This document shows positions 6,601-8,349 of a stretch of 8,349 nucleotides of DNA, in pieces. Source of the DNA: JAZDHV01 sp043810355 (GTDB lineage: Archaea > Nanobdellota > Nanobdellia > Woesearchaeales > JAGVYU01); NCBI GenBank assembly GCA_043810355.1, contig JBDROB010000039.1, positions 1 to 8,349 on the forward strand, written 5' to 3'. Position 1 is the stretch's first letter. Every line of letters starts with the position of its first letter. The translations under genes and the position numbers were made by a program. A model generated the notes under the pieces. That model was not told the origin of the DNA and did no database searches. It saw only the letters and a program-made list of their open reading frames with translations.

Positions 6601-7654
6601 TATGCTCATCACTTCTCTCTTTCAAGACTTGATTTTGGATCTGCTTTTTCTGGTCTTCAAGTGCTGAGATATTATTTTCAAGATCTTTCTTTCTTTTCGC
6701 CAGTTCTGATTCAACTTTCTTGAATTCAGACTCCTTTTCTTTCCTGACCTGCTCACTCAAGGTTCTTCTTTGTGCCTCAAGCTGCAATAATTCCTCTTCT
6801 AGATTCTTTTTCCTGTCTTCAAGGACTTTGCCATATCTCCTGTATTCTGCCTCTCTCTCTTTCGCAACTGCTGTCTTTAGTATTTTTCTTCTTATTTCAT
6901 ACGCATTGATCTCCATCTGAGTGTTCTTGATCTGATGGGCAATATCCTTTTTCTGGTTTTTGTATTCAGCTTCCAATTCTTTGGCCACATCAGACCTCAA
7001 AGTCTTTCTTTTTAATTCAAGTGCACTGATCTCCTGCTGGGCATTTTTCCTTTTTTGATCTAACATATTTTCATGCTTTTTATATTCAGCATCAAAATCT
7101 TTGGCAACATCTGATTTTAAATTCCGTCTTTTCAATTCAAGATCACTTATCTCTCTCTGAGCGCTTTTTCTCCTCTGTTCCAATATCTTGTTATGTTTTT
7201 TATATTCAGCATCCATCTCATTATCAATAGTTTTGGTTATATTGTTCCTTTTATCTTTTAGGATAGAAATATGTTTCAGCAACTTATCTTTTTCAGATTC
7301 CCATCTGAACTTGTCCTTGTTCATCTGGAGCAATGACTTTCTTACTTCAATCTCTTTTTGGTTGAGTTTATTGTCTTTGTCATTCAGATTATTTTCTTCA
7401 TCAGAAAGCTTATCCTCTTTCTTCTGCAGTAGGCTTGCTTTTTCTTTTAGAATCCTGTCTTTTTCCTTTAATTGCGTTTCCTTGTCATTCAGCTCTCTTT
7501 TCTTCTCATTCAGCAAGAATCTCACTTCTTTTAGGCTTTTTTCTTCCTTTTTCTGGCTATTGTCAGAAAACAGTAGTGAAAATCTGCTTTTTTTAGGATT
7601 CTTATCTATAGCTTTAGGTATTGCTTTCACTAATTTACCCCCTTTTTCCACCAT
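3602..7654 (-). CDS. Giant coiled-coil protein, 1350 residues
   Basis: No enzyme motif is visible: no Walker A, no ABC signature, no signal peptide and no membrane helix. Residues 1-37 are a basic, non-helical head (KGGKLVKAIPKAIDKNPKK). Residues about 41-107 show clear heptads with Leu (QLKEKDR, ILKEKAS, LLQKKED and so on). Residues 148-387 hold 40-residue tandem repeats; 388-600 are further coil; about 603-1008 contain a duplicated module with proline-containing breaks; 1009-1250 are again coil. An acidic patch (about 1255-1269) precedes a separate helical domain (1288-1348). The only cysteine is C1096. The start at 7654 is preceded by a TATA box at 29 nt and no Shine-Dalgarno. Convergent to the 2724-3532 operon and divergent from the Zn-ribbon gene, it appears monocistronic. 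A cytoplasmic scaffold or filament role is inference. SMC/Rad50-type ATPases are unlikely because both ATPase ends are missing. Confidence 0.9.
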   Translation of the reverse strand: MVEKGGKLVKAIPKAIDKNPKKSRFSLLFSDNSQKKEEKSLKEVRFLLNEKKRELNDKETQLKEKDRILKEKASLLQKKEDKLSDEENNLNDKDNKLNQKEIEVRKSLLQMNKDKFRWESEKDKLLKHISILKDKRNNITKTIDNEMDAEYKKHNKILEQRRKSAQREISDLELKRRNLKSDVAKDFDAEYKKHENMLDQKRKNAQQEISALELKRKTLRSDVAKELEAEYKNQKKDIAHQIKNTQMEINAYEIRRKILKTAVAKEREAEYRRYGKVLEDRKKNLEEELLQLEAQRRTLSEQVRKEKESEFKKVESELAKRKKDLENNISALEDQKKQIQNQVLKERSDEHKKHDQALKEKKEAADKELAILKTETEAIELLRKKLNHDTGLIRNKIIKEESLKNQLEKENKELAKKIEDIYSKEREFLDRSDNLEIRKKDIARQTVEIESNLSLLDKEKKIWDERKNEIVESIVLLEKKKQIIESELGKRSHVLDRIKNDIIQSEKERVQLNEEIKEKRQMSKSLGPNRTEKIKMDKEIESKLKILEKKEMQVNDKEMLHQKRENDLKTKEKELMHKENSLKQMHKSINKHKSLSLFHLGQPKIPVPTHLKKEAAELKKNIASMQNELRKLTQDRDTVLSDLNRLDKKMAEMNERKIKENITSRRELPALENVSLPQNKDLIKERNTLTKQKNELIEQINKLKEKKSKNSHSKPGLLEMISIKTHPKVKDVKDEINRLNKEKNEISRSMKEEQKQLLAIRDIVEKEKKKQDSLKQYVTNQEEKVNTMLKKLKEREIEISEKAKIAQAAAKRELVLPAKRMGVPIPQRLIRQESDLKKQVESLEKAREQVISDIKRLEEKKDSLKDRKEKPILPILAPKMPIPTKLIDENKRLARENQGLIAELKKHEKKADKMHKGFLNKGLIIPALAKGGKLDASKEELKKLSEIKKGLSEEIDQKRRQLDIMKNLVEKEEKRHAVMRYNLEKKDSDIKSQIENIKKRDSELSIKKQKLDELEKNIRSRETEYSKKIDLIEKSKIMLAKGKKELEESLPDEKKQLKIIGQELDLRFRDVNNSKEVLKEEKKQVEAKLQEMEKICNQLEKKEKDLSKEVEKYERDRKAITKRENEIKELADEIERGKKEIKDREKELAKSQNKVEKEIQKLDAMKNKINIVKESKANIAHLTSQLKSLQIKTDQEQKKLDNITEKSIEKQEKLAEREKELNKKEKDIYSMEKEIEKERKVFEDTTFKMIKEKEELEDEEFDFYVEEELAHKATNLPKSVRVPEVQGTTEIDYMISGIKELIDQKNIHEAQRRILEIESKTSRILDADERKRIEYELLELKTDLELATLS
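3605..3808 (-). other. C-terminal helical domain of the coiled-coil protein
   Basis: Residues 1283-1350. After the break at KSVRVPEV, the heptad pattern gives way to two or three helices with TPR-like spacing: IDYMISGIKELIDQ, then HEAQRRILEIESKTS, then RKRIEYELLELKTDLELA. It is the only clearly non-coil folded part and a candidate interaction or anchoring module. The boundary is approximate. Confidence 0.55.
4631..5194 (-). repeat. Second copy of about 200-residue internal duplication in the coiled-coil protein
   Basis: Residues about 821-1008. It starts with the proline motif GVPIPQRLIRQ, has a second one at 878-887 (PKMPIPTKLI), then a coil containing QLDIMKNLVEKEEKR. This matches copy one (5243-5848) at an offset of 204-218 residues. 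Confidence 0.65.
5243..5848 (-). repeat. First copy of about 200-residue internal duplication in the coiled-coil protein
   Basis: Residues about 603-804. It starts with the proline motif PKIPVPTHLKK, has a second break at 668-683 (LPALENVSLPQNKDLI), then a coil with QLLAIRDIVEKEKKK. Residues 735-770 align with 940-975 of copy two without gaps, at an offset of 205. Confidence 0.65.
6494..7213 (-). repeat. Six 40-residue (120-bp) tandem repeats in the coiled-coil protein
   Basis: Residues 148-387. Units begin at 148, 188, 228, 268, 308 and 348 with D/E-A/S-E-Y/F-K-K-like motifs (DAEYKKH, DAEYKKH, EAEYKNQ, EAEYRRY, ESEFKKV, SDEHKKH). Units one and two share 27 of 40 residues by my count, and the last unit is degenerate. 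A half unit at 129-147 precedes them. The period shows in the DNA too: TATATTCAGCATC recurs at 7081 and 7201, with variants at 6961 and 6841. Confidence 0.9.
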
Positions 7655-7678
7655 TCTGGTATAGATTTAACTGTTACC

Positions 7679-7687
7679 ATTTAAATA
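7679..7687 (-). promoter_or_regulatory. TATA box of the coiled-coil gene
   Basis: On the minus strand TATTTAAAT lies about 29 nt before the ATG at 7654. No Shine-Dalgarno precedes the start, so a short or absent leader is likely. Confidence 0.6.
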
Positions 7688-7767
7688 CTTTTGTCATAAC
7701 TAAAAGATAACAAAAATATATCATGAAACATATATAATGCATTGAATATATTACCTTTTCCGCAACA

Positions 7768-7776
7768 TTTATAAAT
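7768..7776 (+). promoter_or_regulatory. TATA box of the Zn-ribbon/aEF-1beta genes
   Basis: TTTATAAAT, preceded by CGCAACA, is centred about 30 nt before ATG 7802. It overlaps an in-frame ATG at 7775, which therefore cannot be the real start. Confidence 0.65.
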
Positions 7777-7801
7777 GATTCCTGAACTCATTATAGCTAT
7801 T

Positions 7802-7978
7802 ATGGTAGAAGGAAAATTAGCTTGCTCTTCTTGCAAGGCAAAGATTACCAATATTTTTGGCACAACCAGATTTAATTGTCCAAAATGCGGTGAAGAAGAG
7901 ATTGTCAGATGCACAAGATGCAGGAAGATTGCAGCAAAATATGCATGCAATAAATGCGGGTTTATTGGCCCTAATTAG
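7802..7978 (+). CDS. Small Zn-ribbon protein, COG2888-type, linked to translation
   Basis: A 58-aa protein with four CxxC motifs: C8/C11, C26/C29, C37/C40 and C49/C52. These can form two zinc sites (ACSSC, NCPKCG, RCTRC, ACNKCG). Length and motif order match the archaeal family of predicted Zn-ribbon RNA-binding proteins that includes HVO_2753 of Haloferax. This gene commonly precedes aEF-1beta in archaea, as here, which is why a role in translation is proposed; the molecular role is not settled. The ATG at 7802 is chosen because it follows the TATA box at leaderless distance. The upstream in-frame ATG at 7775 would add nine hydrophobic residues not typical of the family. Confidence 0.9.
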   Translation: MVEGKLACSSCKAKITNIFGTTRFNCPKCGEEEIVRCTRCRKIAAKYACNKCGFIGPN

Positions 7979-8000
7979 TATGATCTAGAGTTTTTTTAAC

Positions 8001-8279
8001 ATGGCACAAGTTGTAATAACATTAAAAATAATGCCCACTTCTCCTGAAGTGGATCTGAACTCTATCAAAGATGAAGTCAGTAATTTGATAACTGAATTTG
8101 CAGGAGAGACTGATATCAAGACAGAAGAAGAGCCAATTGCATTTGGCCTTAAAGCAATGATAGTCATGTTTGTCTCTGATGAGGCAAAAGGCGCAACAGA
8201 AGAGCTTGAAGCAAAGATATCAAGCATTGAAGGTGTCCAGTCAATTGAAGTGACTGATGTGAGAAGGGCTATTGGTTAG
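8001..8279 (+). CDS. ef1b: Translation elongation factor aEF-1beta, nucleotide exchange factor of aEF-1A
   Basis: A 92-aa protein matching the whole archaeal aEF-1beta, which corresponds to the C-terminal exchange domain of eukaryotic EF-1beta. It releases GDP from aEF-1A so that the factor can reload with GTP and aminoacyl-tRNA. Visible family features are MAQVVITLKIMPTSPEVDL at the start, EEPIAFGLKAMIVMFVSDE in the centre and EGVQSIEVTDVRRAIG at the end. The ferredoxin-like fold has characteristically conserved central Ala-Phe-Gly-Leu and C-terminal Glu-Val residues. It lies 22 bp after the Zn-ribbon gene. No Shine-Dalgarno is seen; instead a T7 run (7991-7997) precedes the start, and a weak TATA-like TAATTAGTA at 7972-7980 could give it its own leaderless transcript. 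Confidence 0.95.
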   Translation: MAQVVITLKIMPTSPEVDLNSIKDEVSNLITEFAGETDIKTEEEPIAFGLKAMIVMFVSDEAKGATEELEAKISSIEGVQSIEVTDVRRAIG

Positions 8280-8310
8280 GCTGACCCAATCATTTCTTAT
8301 TAATAGTTAT

Positions 8311-8349
8311 ATTGATATCACATTAATATTCTATTAATATTATATTAAT
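8311..8349. repeat. AT-rich 11-bp tandem repeat at the window edge
   Basis: Units ATTGATATCAC (8311), ATTAATATTCT (8322), ATTAATATTAT (8333) and a cut ATTAAT (8344) follow each other in an 11-bp register. A further ATTAATA lies at 8299, 12 bp earlier. The array continues to the end of the window, so its full size is unknown. It starts about 30 bp after the aEF-1beta stop. Confidence 0.6.

Noticed and set aside
3602..7654. SMC, Rad50 or other coiled-coil ATPase
   Set aside because: There is no Walker A, Walker B or ABC signature at either end. The head and tail are too short for an ATPase domain.
3688..7664. Many open frames on the plus strand opposite the coiled-coil gene
   Set aside because: They are Phe/Ser/Leu-rich antisense shadows of lysine/glutamate-rich codons. 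They lack promoters, ribosome-binding sites and recognisable domains.
7775..7801. Longer start of the Zn-ribbon gene
   Set aside because: It overlaps the TATA box and adds residues not typical of the family.
7681..8227. Minus-strand frames opposite the Zn-ribbon and aEF-1beta genes
   Set aside because: They mirror two well-recognised conserved genes and show no features of their own.
1..8349. CRISPR array, tRNA or rRNA genes
   Set aside because: No repeat-spacer pattern or cloverleaf-forming sequence was seen. The only regular repeats are the coding 120-bp units and the short 11-bp AT-rich array.

Overview
The window looks like chromosomal DNA of an AT-rich archaeon, most likely a DPANN lineage of the Woesearchaeota/Pacearchaeota kind. 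Archaeal origin rests on a recognisable aEF-1beta gene preceded by its usual small Zn-ribbon partner, an RtcA-type RNA 3'-phosphate cyclase, and archaeal TATA boxes about 24-30 nt upstream of start codons with almost no leader. The DPANN assignment is softer. It rests on a short helical domain before a membrane segment, of a type I associate with DPANN and CPR genomes, and on the giant lysine/glutamate-rich coiled-coil protein.

Layout. Bases 1-1216 are an apparently complete insertion sequence bounded by perfect 17-bp inverted repeats. It carries a DDE transposase on the plus strand and a divergently transcribed 49-codon gene, separated by a compact promoter region with nested direct and inverted repeats. 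Next come an 81-aa lipoprotein with an acidic tail (1265-1510), rtcA (1576-2640), and a two-gene operon (2724-3532). The operon encodes a single-pass membrane protein and, overlapping it by 4 bp, an exported protein with a possible SCP2-like fold. Convergent to these, 3602-7654 on the minus strand encodes a 1350-residue protein that is almost entirely coiled coil. Divergent from that gene, 7802-8279 encodes a four-CxxC Zn-ribbon protein and aEF-1beta. The window ends in AT-rich DNA with an 11-bp tandem repeat.

How the parts relate. The Zn-ribbon/aEF-1beta pair belongs to translation and rtcA to RNA end processing. The lipoprotein and the two-gene operon encode envelope or exported proteins of unknown role. 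The coiled-coil protein has no visible enzymatic motif and is probably structural. It contains 40-residue tandem repeats near its N-terminus, a long internal duplication with proline-containing breaks in the middle, and a separate helical C-terminal domain. First genes of transcripts appear leaderless, whereas the internal operon gene at 3155 has a clear Shine-Dalgarno sequence.

The items most worth a second look are the split, divergent organisation of the insertion sequence and the repeat architecture of the giant coiled-coil protein.
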